In this document: positions 44,101-53,415 of the stretch, piece after piece
Layout of the letters: every line of letters starts with the position of its first letter
How positions within the stretch are numbered: the first letter of the stretch is position 1
NCBI RefSeq assembly: GCF_000817735.3
Contig: NZ_JTJC03000002.1
Coordinates: forward strand, 186,001-250,000
Direction: 5' to 3'
DNA length: 64,000 bases
DNA from: Scytonema millei VB511283
GTDB taxonomy: Bacteria; Cyanobacteriota; Cyanobacteriia; Cyanobacteriales; Chroococcidiopsidaceae
The notes under the pieces: generated by a model
The model's input: only the letters and a program-made list of their open reading frames with translations
Told to the model about the DNA's origin: nothing
The model's database searches: none
Program-made: the position numbers and the translations under genes

Positions 44101-44896
44101 AGTCGAGATCTCGCTCAAAGAGGTAGGGAGCAGGGAGCAGGGAGCTGAGGGAAGAGAGCTGAGGGAGAAAAAACACGTCCCACTCTCTTTCCCGACTCCC
44201 GACTCCCCAAAATTTGCCCAAATCCAAGTCACAGACACGGGTAAGGGTATTAGTCCCGAATTTTTGCCATATGTTTTTGAGTATTTCCGCCAAGAAGACG
44301 GCTCTACTACGCGCAAATTTGGTGGCTTAGGGCTGGGGCTGGCGATCGCCAAACAAATCGTCGAAATGCACGGTGGCACAATTAGCGCAGATAGTCAAGG
44401 TGAAGGACGAGGCACAACCTGCACTGTTCAAATTCCTCTGATGCAAAATCCACGCATCCTATCAGATGCGATCGCAGAACCCGCTTCCCAAATAATTAAC
44501 TCTATTTCTCTCGCTAACGTGCGAGTTCTGCTCGTCGATGATGATGCCGATACGTGCAAATTTCTCAGCACTGTTCTAGAAGAAAATGATGCGATCGTGA
44601 CTACCGCCACCTCTGCCGCAGAAGCATTACAAATCCTCGAACGATCGCGCCCCGATCTTCTTCTCAGCGATATTGGAATGCCAGAAACAGACGGCTACGA
44701 GCTAATTCGTACGATTCGCTCTTCGTCATCAGTGCCAGCGATTCCTGCCATTGCGCTAACGGCTTATGCTCAAGATGTAGATCGGGAGCGGGCGATCGCC
44801 GCCGGATTTCAGCGTCATTTTGCCAAACCCCTTGATGTAGAAGCAGTAATATCTTCGATCGCTGAATTAGTGCAACAGAAGACTCACAAGTTCTGA
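41144..44896 (+). CDS. Hybrid histidine kinase with multiple PAS, GAF and receiver domains
   Basis: A 1250-residue soluble hybrid sensor kinase. In order: PAS-like units (VLQLADGTIAACNPRAAEIL near 42; LESIYTTAPIGLCFVDSGLR near 170; further units near 300, 430 and 560, the last PAS_3-like), a GAF domain near 700-830 (QGICGLVAQECQQIVVNN), HisKA with SHELRSPLNPILGWV near 865, HATPase (VVWNLLSNGIKFTPHGG; GGLGLGLAIAKQIVEMHGG) and a C-terminal receiver (VRVLLVDDDADTCKFLSTVL, phosphoacceptor in LLLSDIGMPETDGY). A repeat of 87 bp adds about 28 residues between N box and G1 box (near 994-1022). TTG start at 41144, or GTG at 41186. The signal is unknown. Confidence 0.9.
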   Translation: MLKPAQKIRSGSSFVSQILNVFEGDRLQQVSAPETTPGMVLQLADGTIAACNPRAAEILGYTTEQLIGATTFAPLWQSVHEDGSPFELEEYPAIAAWRSRQPVTNVVMGFYRPDGKLAWLKLDAQPLFQANESVPYSVVTTIWDVTPEQQLTTGRSLLDREALNPQLIELESIYTTAPIGLCFVDSGLRFVRINRYLADINGLPISAHIGRTLREILPEQADELEPLYRQAIASGEPRLNLEFHGINRAQPGVKRDWIVSLNPLKQADGRVLGVNVMVQEVTERQRLEQDLREANQRIVTAWESMTDAYLALDREWRITYVNQAASQLVKQLTNLEPEAFLGKTQWEIFPWTIGQVVEQQYRRAMTERVAVHFEVLYEPTGNWFEAHAYPSVEGLGVYFREISDRKQAEIDLRDSEHRYRMLFETIDEGFCVCEMLFDENGKPIDYRFLEINPAFEKMTGLQQAVGKTARQLVPNLEASWFEMYGKVALTGETVRFENCSEAMNRWFDVNAFRIGEAQDRRFAILFTNISDRKHAEAALQSSEERLRLALEASKQGMWFWDLESDTLAWTTQCKALFGLAADAKVTYSVFLNALHPSDRQRTHEAVTQAIDNRVDYDVEYRTQWADGTVRWIAAKGRCTYNAAGQAIYMMGVALDIDERKQAELSLQERHARLNLLYETTNGLLSAEQPLNFISSLFDKLSLQLDLQYYFNFMVEERHNRQMLRLQSYAGISTAAAAAIEWLEFGQGICGLVAQECQQIVVNNVQQSTLPNAYIVRSLSITAYVSQPLIVRGRLLGTLSFASSTRTSFTSEEIALMKAATDQIAVAIERAHLIDSLQQQAQQLIQTNRLKDEFLAVLSHELRSPLNPILGWVKLLQTRKFDEIKTAEALATIERNAQLQVQLIEDLLDISRFMRGKIAFTAAPVSLAYVISSALETVRLAAEAKNIQLQVMLASPTLQVFGDVTRLQQVVWNLLSNGIKFTPHGGRVEISLKEVGSREQGAEGRELREKKHVPLSFPTPDSPKFAQIQVTDTGKGISPEFLPYVFEYFRQEDGSTTRKFGGLGLGLAIAKQIVEMHGGTISADSQGEGRGTTCTVQIPLMQNPRILSDAIAEPASQIINSISLANVRVLLVDDDADTCKFLSTVLEENDAIVTTATSAAEALQILERSRPDLLLSDIGMPETDGYELIRTIRSSSSVPAIPAIALTAYAQDVDRERAIAAGFQRHFAKPLDVEAVISSIAELVQQKTHKF
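44123..44209. repeat. GGGAGCAGGGAGCTGAGG/CCCGACTCC repeat inside the kinase ATPase domain
   Basis: GTAGGGAGCAGGGAGCAGGG and AGCTGAGGGA units are followed by CCCGACTCCCGACTCCCC. The reading frame stays open. It falls between the N box and the G1 box of the ATP-binding domain. Confidence 0.8.
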
Positions 44897-45012
44897 ACTT
44901 GTCCCACAACTTCTAGTTCGCCTTGTCGATTGGTTCGCACTACAACGGCTCCACCTGACTGCGGACTGATGCCGCTGAGTTCGCCGATATTGGCGAAATG
45001 CGACATCATCAT
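44884..45012 (-). CDS. Possible 42-residue ORF or gene fragment
   Basis: Reading leftward from three consecutive ATG codons (45012), a frame codes for MMMSHFANIGELSGISPQSG, then GAVVVRTNRQGELEVVGQVQNL, and stops inside the end of the hybrid kinase. It has a coherent protein-like composition but no recognised family and no clear ribosome-binding site. It may be a fragment of a lost gene. The rest of the 44897-45202 gap holds the GTAGGGGCGC repeat at 45065-45125 and no other gene. Confidence 0.25.
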   Translation of the reverse strand: MMMSHFANIGELSGISPQSGGAVVVRTNRQGELEVVGQVQNL

Positions 45013-45064
45013 TAATTAGGACTTACACATGCCAGTAAAGCATCTGATAGGGATTCTCATTATG

Positions 45065-45125
45065 ATGGAATACATTCGTAGGGGCGCTTTCTCTGTGCGC
45101 CCCTACAGATCTTGTATCTCACCCA
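45065..45125. repeat. GTAGGGGCGC hairpin repeat (full-length copy)
   Basis: The stem is GTAGGGGCGC...GCGCCCCTAC (45078-45106), flanked by ATACATTC at left and AGATC...CCCAATTAA at right. The same long form occurs at 59985-60045. Confidence 0.8.
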
Positions 45126-45202
45126 ATTAAAAAAGGCTATGAGAGATTCTTCGCTGCACCCAGAATGACAACATAACATTCAAGTGCGTAACTCCTGACA
45201 AG

Positions 45203-46294
45203 TTATCCAATTGGACGTGGATTTGGCAGGCGTACCAATCCAGCAAACTGCTTACCTGGATACCAAGGGGTTTGAGTCAGTTTGTCAAAACCAGGAATGC
45301 TCTCCATGTGCTTCACCATGCGATCGCGCATTGCTCGATCGGGTAGTTCTCCTCGCATTGCCCCCATATTCTCGGCAACATGATTTGGGTTTGTCGTTGC
45401 CGGAATTGCACAAGTGACAGCAGGATGAGAAATCGCATACTTGAGGAAAAATTGCGCCCAATTCTCACAGTCAATCTCGCGGGCGAAATCGGGCAAGGGT
45501 CGCCCTCTAACCAATTCAAATAGACGCGCCTTTTCAAACGGCATATTGGCTAAAACTGCCGTTCCTCGCTCTGCTGCTGCTGGTAGAATCCTCTCTTGCG
45601 CTGCACGTTGAGCGATCGAGTAACGGACTTGCACGAAGTCTAAATCGCCATTCTCGATCCATCGTTCCATTGCGGCAAAATACACTGGTTCGTGATGGGT
45701 AATTCCCAAGTAGCGGATTCTGCCTTCTTGCTTCCATGCCCGTAGCAAAGGGACGATGACATCAACATTCACGAGGCTGTGAACCTGCATGACATCGAGG
45801 CGATCGCGAGACAATCGTTGCATCGATTGCTCTAATTGTCGCTGCGCTTGAGAGCGATCGCCCAAAAATTCGCCAGTTGCCCAGATTTTATTCGCAATGA
45901 ATAGATCGTCGGTCATGCCAAACTTCTGAGCAAATTCACCTATATTCACCTCTGACAGACCGTAGAGTGGTGAGACATCGATTATACGTCCACCTGCATC
46001 CCAAAAGCAGCGCATAACTTGCTGAAGATTATCGCGCGATCGCTCTGGCTTGACATCAAACGCCATGAAGGTTCCCAAGCCGATCGCGGGGATTCTCTCT
46101 TGCGTGCGCGGGATCTCTTTGGTAATCAGTTGCGAGGACTGTTTTGAGTTAGGTTTCGTTTGACTTTTGGCTTGTCCACCATGAAAAACTAAAGGTGTGA
46201 GGGCAGTGGTTACAGCACCAAGTCCCATGATTTTAATTGCCGTGCGACGGGGAATTGCTGGATGAGAATCAGCTGAATGCATATTTCGTGTCAT
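45203..46294 (-). CDS. Aldo/keto reductase with Tat-type signal
   Basis: A 363-residue NADPH-dependent aldo/keto reductase. The N-terminus has a twin-arginine signal: IPRRTAIKIMGLGAVTTALT, then TPLVFHGGQA near residue 40. The barrel carries GRIIDVSPLYGLSEVNIGEF with catalytic Tyr in SPLYG near residue 112, a Lys in FIANKIWATGEF and His in VMQVHSL. Export of an NADPH enzyme is unusual; secreted AKR and SDR proteins of this kind are known in cyanobacteria and proteobacteria, but their cofactor supply is unclear. It diverges from a LysR gene (46578), which probably regulates it. Confidence 0.85.
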   Translation of the reverse strand: MTRNMHSADSHPAIPRRTAIKIMGLGAVTTALTPLVFHGGQAKSQTKPNSKQSSQLITKEIPRTQERIPAIGLGTFMAFDVKPERSRDNLQQVMRCFWDAGGRIIDVSPLYGLSEVNIGEFAQKFGMTDDLFIANKIWATGEFLGDRSQAQRQLEQSMQRLSRDRLDVMQVHSLVNVDVIVPLLRAWKQEGRIRYLGITHHEPVYFAAMERWIENGDLDFVQVRYSIAQRAAQERILPAAAERGTAVLANMPFEKARLFELVRGRPLPDFAREIDCENWAQFFLKYAISHPAVTCAIPATTNPNHVAENMGAMRGELPDRAMRDRMVKHMESIPGFDKLTQTPWYPGKQFAGLVRLPNPRPIG

Positions 46295-46577
46295 GAATAC
46301 TCTCTAAAAAATCGTTCAACGCAGACAAAAACTAAAATCAATCGCTCCCTATGCAAAGATCTCAATGCAAAAATAGCCAGCTTAAATAATTTGTAAATCG
46401 CAGAAGTTGACAGTTAACCGTTAACTGTCAACTGTTAACCATTAACTGTTCACCACCACAAAGACAAGTTCATGACTCAAATTGAATCGCTATATTTCAT
46501 ATTAGAAGCAAGTTAAAAGATTGCTATTTCAGATTAGATATGGCGTAATAATTTATAGTTATTACAATCAAACTGAT

Positions 46578-47474
46578 ATGGAGTTCCGCCAACTCAAATA
46601 TTTTGTCGCGGTGGCTGAAGAACTACATTTCGGTCGGGCATCTGAGACATTGCACTTGAGCCAACCTGCATTAAGCAAACAAATTCAAGCGTTGGAAAAT
46701 AGCTTAGAAATTCAATTATTGGAACGCACCAAACACTGGGTAAAGTTAACTCCAGCCGGACAGAAATTTCTCGAAACAGCACGCCGAGTTCTACGTGAGG
46801 TAGAAGAAGGCATACAAGTTACAAGACAGGTAGCTGACGGGCAAAGCGGACGGGTGAGGATTGGCTTGACTGAAGCAACGCTGTTTAGCCTTGCGCCAAA
46901 AATTTTCAGCACGTACCGAGAGCGTTATCCGCAGGTTGATTTGATCTTAAGTAGTGGTGGAACGGAAGCCCATGTCGAGCAATTACGCACTCACCAAATT
47001 GATGTTGGGCTTGTTTATCTGCCGATCCGCGAACCGTCTCTTGCCATCTATCCGTTATATGAAGAGACATACATCGCTGCACTGTCAGCATCCCATCCGC
47101 TGGCTAGACAAAAACAACTATCCATAGCATCACTTGCCGACCAACCCCTGGTTGGATATCCGCGATCGCTTGCTCCTGTGCTGTATGCTGATTTTATTAA
47201 ATGCTGCGAACGAGCGGGGTTTGTTCCCAACATCGTGCAAGAGGCTGCACTCGCTCAAACTCGCTTGGGATTAGCAGCCGCCGGAGTTGGCATTGCATTT
47301 GTGCTTGCCGATTTACAAAACTTGAGCGCGAAAGGAGTGGTTTACCGACCTTTATCCGATGATTTTCCTAAGTTAAAATTGGCTGTAGCGTGGCGACAGA
47401 ACGAATCTTCACCTGTCGTACAAGAGTTTATTAAGGTAATTAGAGCAATAGTATTGTCACAGCTATCCGCGTAA
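46578..47474 (+). CDS. LysR-family regulator divergent from the AKR
   Basis: A 298-residue LysR regulator. The HTH is AVAEELHFGRASETLHLSQP near residue 10-30, followed by the linker helix (LSKQIQALENSLEIQLLERT) and a type-2 periplasmic-binding-like effector domain (GLVYLPIREPSLAIYPLYEE). The longest frame uses TTG at 46521, but MEFRQLKYFVAVAEELHF from ATG 46578 is the standard start. LysR genes usually control the divergent gene, here the AKR. The 283-bp gap holds AACCGTTAACTGTCAACTG-type repeats. Its end overlaps the convergent SDR by 12 bp. Confidence 0.9.
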   Translation: MEFRQLKYFVAVAEELHFGRASETLHLSQPALSKQIQALENSLEIQLLERTKHWVKLTPAGQKFLETARRVLREVEEGIQVTRQVADGQSGRVRIGLTEATLFSLAPKIFSTYRERYPQVDLILSSGGTEAHVEQLRTHQIDVGLVYLPIREPSLAIYPLYEETYIAALSASHPLARQKQLSIASLADQPLVGYPRSLAPVLYADFIKCCERAGFVPNIVQEAALAQTRLGLAAAGVGIAFVLADLQNLSAKGVVYRPLSDDFPKLKLAVAWRQNESSPVVQEFIKVIRAIVLSQLSA

Positions 47475-48383
47475 TCCTGCAACGATTCCACCATCAACCA
47501 GTAATGTATTACCAGTAATATAGGCAGAATCATCTGATGCTAACCACAGCACGGGCTTAGCAATTTCTTCAGGTTGAGCGATTCGCTTGAGTCCAGCAAT
47601 CGATTCGTCTACTCGCTTGCGTCCTTCTGGAGTCTTGCCACCTGGAGTATCGCGAAATAATCTAGTATCTGTAACTCCAGGTGCAACTTCAACAACGCGA
47701 ATGCCTGCTTGCCCATATTCCATTGCTGCGGCTTGAGTTAAACCCAGCATTCCGTGTTTGCTGGCAGCATAATGCGACATATTCGGACGAGTGGCAACCT
47801 GATGGATCGATGAAGTGTTGATGATGACACCGCTTTTGTTACGCATCATGTGCGGAATCTCGTACTTCATCGACAACCAAACACCTTTAAGGTTGGTGTC
47901 TATCACCTCATCCCATTCTTGCTCTGAGATTTCGTGCAATGGCTTTCGAGGCGCAATTCCAGCGTTATTAAAAGCAATATCGAGACGACCGTAGGTATTG
48001 ACAACTTTTTCGACAAAAGCTGCTACTTCATTTGCTTTTTGTACGTCAGCGCGGACATACACAGCTTTACCGCCCTCTTTTTGGATTTCTGCTACGATTT
48101 CGCGCCCTAATGCTTCCCGTCTTCCGCAAAAGCCGACAGCAGCCCCTTCACGCGCAAAAGCGATCGCGGCTGCACGACCGATTCCAGAAGTTGCCCCCGT
48201 AATTAAGACAACTTTTCCCGCAAAGCGATCGCCAGAACTAGAGCGTTGAGGTGTAGATTCATCCACTTTCTGAGCAGAAACTCTTTTATTTGTCAATCCC
48301 ACAGTAGCAGCTCCAGCAACGCTGGCAATTCCCGTTTGAATGAGTTGACGACGGCTAGGCGATCGCGTGTTGTTGCGTTTCAT
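47463..48383 (-). CDS. Short-chain dehydrogenase with Tat-type signal
   Basis: A 306-residue classical SDR with an N-terminal twin-arginine signal (PSRRQLIQTGIASVAGAATV). The Rossmann motif is VLITGATSGIGRAAAIAF near residue 62, followed by FNNAGIAPR and the catalytic Ser (INTSSIHQV) and YAASK near 205. The C-terminus GNTLLVDGGI is typical of the family. Export of an NAD(P) enzyme is odd, as for the neighbouring AKR. It is divergent from LysR 48566, 182 bp away, and converges on LysR 46578 with a 12-bp overlap. Confidence 0.87.
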   Translation of the reverse strand: MKRNNTRSPSRRQLIQTGIASVAGAATVGLTNKRVSAQKVDESTPQRSSSGDRFAGKVVLITGATSGIGRAAAIAFAREGAAVGFCGRREALGREIVAEIQKEGGKAVYVRADVQKANEVAAFVEKVVNTYGRLDIAFNNAGIAPRKPLHEISEQEWDEVIDTNLKGVWLSMKYEIPHMMRNKSGVIINTSSIHQVATRPNMSHYAASKHGMLGLTQAAAMEYGQAGIRVVEVAPGVTDTRLFRDTPGGKTPEGRKRVDESIAGLKRIAQPEEIAKPVLWLASDDSAYITGNTLLVDGGIVAGLRG

Positions 48384-48522
48384 GAACTACCTCGGCAATT
48401 TGGCAAGTCAAAACATCTGCGATAGCTCAAGTGTAGATTCATGCTTAAAATATTGACAATAGCTTTTTTAAACACCAGTATCGTGCAAAAATAGCAATAA
48501 TAAAATAGCACCCAGCACTTTA

Positions 48523-48560
48523 ACTTTTGACTTTTAACTTTTGACTTTTAACTTTTGACT
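48523..48560. repeat. ACTTTTGACTTTTA tandem repeats before a LysR gene
   Basis: Units of AACTTTTGACTTTT repeat about three times just upstream of the LysR start. The same heptamer type lies at 12540-12562. Confidence 0.75.
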
Positions 48561-48565
48561 TGCTG

Positions 48566-49453
48566 ATGCATCGCCTCCAAGATCTAGAAGTTTTCGTGCA
48601 AGTTGTAAAAAGCGGTAACTTTGCCAAAGCTGCGGCAGAATTGCAACTTAATCCTTCAGCAATTAGTCGCCGCATTAGCCATCTCGAAGACCATTTAGGC
48701 GTGCGGTTATTTCATCGCACTACCCGAAACCTCAGCTTAACAGAAGTAGGCGATCGCTATCTCAAGCGCTGTTTGAGCATTTTGGCAGAACTTGAGGAAG
48801 CAGAACGCGAAGCTAAGCAACATAGCGAAGCACCCCAAGGAACCCTGCACGTCAGTTGTTCTACTTTATTTGCGCATCAATGTATTCTCACCCTTCTGCC
48901 TCAATTTCTGGAACAATACCCCCAGGTAAAGATCGAACTGATTTTGACTGATGATATCGCCGATCTTGTGGACGAAGGAATTGACGTAGCAATTCGGATT
49001 GGCGAGTTAGCTAATTCTGCTTTAATGACTAGAAAACTGGTATGCGATCGCCGGATTATCTGCGCTTCACCGCAATATCTCGATCTCTATGGTACGCCAA
49101 TGAGTCCTGACGATCTCGCCCATCATAATTGTCTCAGCTTAAACGTTCGGAAAACCACCCTGAACCAGTGGCGGTTTCGAGATGCATCTGGGTTGAGAGA
49201 AATCGACGTGCGAGGAAATTTTGCCGTTAACAGTGGTGAAGCACTTTACAAAGCTGTCATAGCAGGATTGGGGATCGGTCGCGTGACTGAATTTCTCTCT
49301 AGTCAAGATTTATCATCGGGTCGGTTGGTACGTTTACTTACCGACTATGAAGATGAGAATGAAGTGGGAATTTATACTGTATTTCCCACGAACCGTTATT
49401 TGTTACCTAAGGTTCAATGTTTTGTGGAATTTCTCGTCAACAGTTTTGCTTAG
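48566..49453 (+). CDS. LysR-family regulator divergent from the SDR
   Basis: A 295-residue LysR regulator of the CrgA/DsdC-like subgroup often found beside oxidoreductases: HTH VKSGNFAKAAAELQLNPSAI, linker SRRISHLEDHLGVRLFHRTT, then the effector domain (DDIADLVDEGIDVAIRIGEL; RVTEFLSSQDLSSGRLVRLL). The longest frame uses TTG at 48560; the ATG at 48566 is preferred. It is divergent from the Tat-type SDR, probably its target. The preceding 40 bp are tandem repeats and may separate its promoter from the SDR promoter. Confidence 0.9.
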   Translation: MHRLQDLEVFVQVVKSGNFAKAAAELQLNPSAISRRISHLEDHLGVRLFHRTTRNLSLTEVGDRYLKRCLSILAELEEAEREAKQHSEAPQGTLHVSCSTLFAHQCILTLLPQFLEQYPQVKIELILTDDIADLVDEGIDVAIRIGELANSALMTRKLVCDRRIICASPQYLDLYGTPMSPDDLAHHNCLSLNVRKTTLNQWRFRDASGLREIDVRGNFAVNSGEALYKAVIAGLGIGRVTEFLSSQDLSSGRLVRLLTDYEDENEVGIYTVFPTNRYLLPKVQCFVEFLVNSFA

Positions 49454-49540
49454 ATCCAATTGAAATCCTTTCTGTCGCATCAGAGGGAACGGGGAATGAA
49501 CAACAGGCAATAGAAAAAACTGTTGCCCGTTCCCTTGAAT

Positions 49541-52500
49541 TTAAGCACTAAAGTATTTTGCGACTGGGTGATAGGTCACAATGGCAGTGGTAGATTGTTC
49601 GGGATAAAGTTGCTCGCTTTCATCCATATACAAATCGATCCGTTTTGTATCTAACAAATCCAGTTGCTTGTATTGATCCTGAATATTCGGACACGCAGGA
49701 TAACCAAAGCTGTAGCGCGAACCGCGATAGCGTTGCGCCAGCATATCTCGAATGTTATCCGGTTCTTCAGCCTCAAATCCCAATTCGCGCCTGATTCTGG
49801 CGTGCGTCCACTCTGCTAAAGCTTCCGCCAATTGCACCGCTAACCCGTGGAAGTAGAGATAATCTGTATACTGGTTGGCTGCAAATAGCTTTTGAGCGTA
49901 TTCTGTAGCAATGTGTCCTACTGTCACCGCTTGCATGGGAAAGACATCAATAATTCCCGACTCCTTCGGCGCGAAGAAATCGGCAATACACAGACGGCGC
50001 AAGGATTTTTGTCTGGGAAACTCGAATGTCGTTACCTGTTGGGAATGGTTTTGTGGATCGTATACACATAATGTATTTCCTTCTGATTGACAGGGGAAGT
50101 ACCCATAAATCACTTGTGGGTGCAAGAGATTTTCAGCGACAATCTTTTGCTTCCAATCTTCTAGAATTGGATAGACTTTCTCATTCAAGAAAGCCTGATA
50201 TTCTTCCTTAGATTGTTCCTTTGGCTTGCGAAATTGCCATTGTCCGGCAATTAAAGCCTGTAAATCTAAATGCCAGAAGATTTCATTCCAAGGAATATCT
50301 TGCGGTTGCAGCAGTTTTGTCCCCCAGAAAGGCGGTGTCGGACGTTCTATGTCTACTGCTACTGCTTCGGATCTCTTGGTATCAATTTCGGTAGGTACGG
50401 GCGCACTGCTGTGCGCCCGTACAGGGGATTCCATAGCAGGTTCTTTGTGTCCGTTCCCGTTTACTTCCGCGTCAGCCGATTCACCCAAAAAGCCTTTAAG
50501 ATCGTCCCATTGACTTGTAGCCTTCGCTGGCATTAATTTATCCATGAAATGCAAATCTGAAAAAGCATCTTTGCCGTAAACGACTTTACCTTTGTAAGTG
50601 TTTTGGCAATCTTCATAGACAAACTTAGGTGTTAGCGCCGCACCACCTAAAATTACCGGAACGGTAATTCCTTTTTCGTTGAATGTCGCCAAGTTCTCTT
50701 TCATGAAGGCGGTGGATTTTACCAACAAGCCACTCATGGCAATACAATCAGCCTTGTGCTGTTCGTAAGCATTGATGATATTTTCTACAGGCTGCTTAAT
50801 TCCCAGGTTAATCACCTTGTAGCCGTTGTTGGACAGGATGATATCTACCAAATTCTTGCCGATGTCGTGGACATCACCCTTCACCGTAGCAATAATAAAG
50901 GTTCCTTTGGCGCTGTTACCACCTTCCGACTTTTCCATGTGGGGTTCGAGATAAGCCACGGCTGCTTTCATCGTCTCCGCCGACTGCAACACGAACGGGA
51001 GTTGCATTTGTCCCGAACCAAACAGTTCGCCGACAACTTTCATGCCATCAAGTAGATAGACATTGATAATATCCAAAGGTGGATATTGCTTCATGGCTTC
51101 GGCTAAGGCTTGTTCTAAACCAATCCGTTCGCCGTCGATGATGTGACGTTTGAGGCGTTCTTCAATCGGAAGATTTTCATCTACACCTTTATCGCGCTTC
51201 GTTGTTACCCCTTCAAATAGCGTCGTCAACTCAGTTAAGGGGTCGTAAACGCAGACATCACCTTCAAATTTGCGATCGTCGTAAATCAGCTGACGGCAAA
51301 TTTCTTGATGTTTTTCCTCAATCTTTGCCAATGGTAAAATTTTACTTGCACTGACGATCGCCCCATCCATGCCTACCTGCATTGCTTCGTGTAGGAACAT
51401 GGAATTGAGTACGATCCGCGCTGCTGGATTCAAACCAAAGGAAACGTTGGAAACACCCAACATAATATGACAGCCTGGTAATTCCTGACGAATGCGACGC
51501 ACCGCTTCAATTGTCGCCTTACCATTTTTTCTATCTTCTTCAATCCCCGTCGAAATTGGTAAACAAAGCGTATCAAAAAAGATTTCGCGGGCAGGAATGC
51601 CGTATTCTACTGCTTGTCTGTAGGCACGCTGGGCAATTTCAAACTTTTTATCTGCCGTCCGTGCCATCCCGTCTTCATCAATCGTACCAATGACGACACC
51701 AGCGCCATACCTTTTCGCCAATTCCAAAACTTTGAGGAATCTTTCTTCCCCATCTTCATAGTTGGTGGAGTTGAGGATGCATTTACCCCCAGCTACCTTT
51801 AATCCCGCCTCCATCTTTTGCCATTCTGTAGAGTCTAGCATCAAAGGTAGAGTGACATTATTCACCAAACGGGACACTAATTCGTGCATATCCCGTTCGC
51901 CATCTCGTCCTACATAATCCACGTTAACATCGAGGACGTGCGCGCCTTCTTTAACCTGCGCCCTTGCCATCGATACTAATCCATCCCAATCTTCTGCGTT
52001 GAGTAAATCGCGGCACTTTTTAGAACCACTGGCGTTTAAGCGTTCCCCGACTATGAGGAAAGAGTTATCTTGCTCGTAGGGTTGAGTGCTATAAATCGAT
52101 GCTGCTGCGGGTTCTAGTTGCGGATTTCTCACCCCTGGTTTTAATTCTTTAGCAATTTCAGCCAGTTGTTGAATGTGTGCTGGACGTGTCCCACAGCAAC
52201 CCCCGATTACTTGGACACCCAAATCTTCCACAAAATGCATCAAATGCATCCGCAATTCTGTCGGTGTAAGACGATAATGCGCTTGTCCGCCGACGTTTTC
52301 CGGTAAACCCGCGTTAGGAATACAGGAAACGATAAAAGGCGAATGTTCAGACAAATATTTAATGTGTGGTTTCATCAAGTCTGGACCCGTGGCGCAGTTC
52401 AGACCGAGAATGTCAATTTTATAGGGTTCTAGAATTGTTAGCGCGGCGTTGATTTCCGTTCCAACTAGCATCGTCCCCATCGATTCCATCGTTACAGAAA

Positions 52501-53077
52501 CCATTAAGGGACGGCGTTCGCCTTTTTTAGCAAACACTTCTTCGATCGCATTCAAGGCTGCTTTAATTTGCAGTACGTCTTGACACGTCTCGACAATGAA
52601 TAGATCGACACCACCATCATACAAGGCTTCGGCTTGTTCGACGTAAGCCGTTTTCATCGTGTCGAAGTCGATGTGTCCCAAAGTTGGCAGTTTGGTTCCA
52701 GGTCCCATCGAACCCGCTACAAAGCGTGGTTTTTCTGGGGTAGAAAATTCTGCGGCTACTCGCTTGGCAAGTTCTGCTGCGGTTTTATTTAAATAATAGG
52801 CTTTATCCGCTAAGTCATACTCTGCTAAAACGATGGATGTCCCGCCAAAGGTATCGGTTTCCACCACGTCCGCACCAGCAGCGAAGAAGTCGCGATGCAC
52901 TTTTGCCACTGCTTCGGGATTAGTATGGACGAGATATTCATTACAGCCTTCGTACTGGGAACCGCCGAAATCCTCAGCCGTCAAGTTTTGCGATTGTAAA
53001 TTCGTCCCCATCGCGCCGTCAAATACAATTACTGGGCGTTCTGGGCTATGCAGTCGAGATAGAAACAAACTATTCAT
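49541..53077 (-). CDS. metH: Cobalamin-dependent methionine synthase
   Basis: A 1178-residue MetH that moves a methyl group from methyltetrahydrofolate to homocysteine through B12. All four modules are present: homocysteine domain (1 to about 325) with zinc ligands in LGLNCATGP and GGCCGTRP; pterin domain (about 335-625; [20 protein letters not shown]); B12 domain with [15 protein letters not shown] near 737; and SAM-dependent activation domain (about 905-1178). Between B12 and activation domains, residues about 885-894 derive from a perfect 28-bp palindrome (50395-50422). It is monocistronic. No B12 riboswitch was recognised in the 340-bp upstream region, which is filled with repeats. Confidence 0.96.
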   Translation of the reverse strand: MNSLFLSRLHSPERPVIVFDGAMGTNLQSQNLTAEDFGGSQYEGCNEYLVHTNPEAVAKVHRDFFAAGADVVETDTFGGTSIVLAEYDLADKAYYLNKTAAELAKRVAAEFSTPEKPRFVAGSMGPGTKLPTLGHIDFDTMKTAYVEQAEALYDGGVDLFIVETCQDVLQIKAALNAIEEVFAKKGERRPLMVSVTMESMGTMLVGTEINAALTILEPYKIDILGLNCATGPDLMKPHIKYLSEHSPFIVSCIPNAGLPENVGGQAHYRLTPTELRMHLMHFVEDLGVQVIGGCCGTRPAHIQQLAEIAKELKPGVRNPQLEPAAASIYSTQPYEQDNSFLIVGERLNASGSKKCRDLLNAEDWDGLVSMARAQVKEGAHVLDVNVDYVGRDGERDMHELVSRLVNNVTLPLMLDSTEWQKMEAGLKVAGGKCILNSTNYEDGEERFLKVLELAKRYGAGVVIGTIDEDGMARTADKKFEIAQRAYRQAVEYGIPAREIFFDTLCLPISTGIEEDRKNGKATIEAVRRIRQELPGCHIMLGVSNVSFGLNPAARIVLNSMFLHEAMQVGMDGAIVSASKILPLAKIEEKHQEICRQLIYDDRKFEGDVCVYDPLTELTTLFEGVTTKRDKGVDENLPIEERLKRHIIDGERIGLEQALAEAMKQYPPLDIINVYLLDGMKVVGELFGSGQMQLPFVLQSAETMKAAVAYLEPHMEKSEGGNSAKGTFIIATVKGDVHDIGKNLVDIILSNNGYKVINLGIKQPVENIINAYEQHKADCIAMSGLLVKSTAFMKENLATFNEKGITVPVILGGAALTPKFVYEDCQNTYKGKVVYGKDAFSDLHFMDKLMPAKATSQWDDLKGFLGESADAEVNGNGHKEPAMESPVRAHSSAPVPTEIDTKRSEAVAVDIERPTPPFWGTKLLQPQDIPWNEIFWHLDLQALIAGQWQFRKPKEQSKEEYQAFLNEKVYPILEDWKQKIVAENLLHPQVIYGYFPCQSEGNTLCVYDPQNHSQQVTTFEFPRQKSLRRLCIADFFAPKESGIIDVFPMQAVTVGHIATEYAQKLFAANQYTDYLYFHGLAVQLAEALAEWTHARIRRELGFEAEEPDNIRDMLAQRYRGSRYSFGYPACPNIQDQYKQLDLLDTKRIDLYMDESEQLYPEQSTTAIVTYHPVAKYFSA
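50395..50422. repeat. Perfect GTACGGGCGCAC palindrome inside metH
   Basis: GTACGGGCGCAC and GTGCGCCCGTAC flank TGCT. It sits in frame in the linker between B12 and activation domains and belongs to the same hairpin family as 29562-29623. Confidence 0.85.
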
Positions 53078-53207
53078 GTGCCACGCTACTTAGCAGAGTT
53101 AGGAATGATATTTGGACTACAGTTTAGATAATTTAAGATTTTCTTACCTGTTATCTATTTTGCCGACTTTCTGAAATTTTCCAAGCGATTGCAGAATTTT
53201 TATCTAG

Positions 53208-53400
53208 GAGCGAGGAGTGAGGAGTGAGGGAATAAGGGGGACAAGGGGGAGAAGAGAGAGTCGCGGAGCTGAGGGAGCTGAGGGAGCTGAGGGAGCTGAG
53301 GGAGAAAATACTCGTTACTCTTTACTGGTAACTGTCAACTGTCAACTGTCAACTGTCTTCACGCAGTGTAGCGTAGCGTCTACCGTCAACTGTCAACTAC
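53208..53400. repeat. Composite short-repeat array upstream of the methyltransferase
   Basis: GAGGAGTGAGGAGTGAGG, GAGCTGAGGGAGCTGAGGGA and TCAACTGTCAACTGTCAACT units fill most of the 338-bp gap between metH and the methyltransferase. This is the longest compound array in the window. It leaves only about 120 bp near the metH start (53078-53207) for its promoter. Confidence 0.8.
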
Positions 53401-53415
53401 CAATTACCCATTACC

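Noticed and set aside
53078-53415. B12 riboswitch upstream of metH
   Set aside because: The region is mostly short repeats, and no B12-box-like conserved sequence was recognised.
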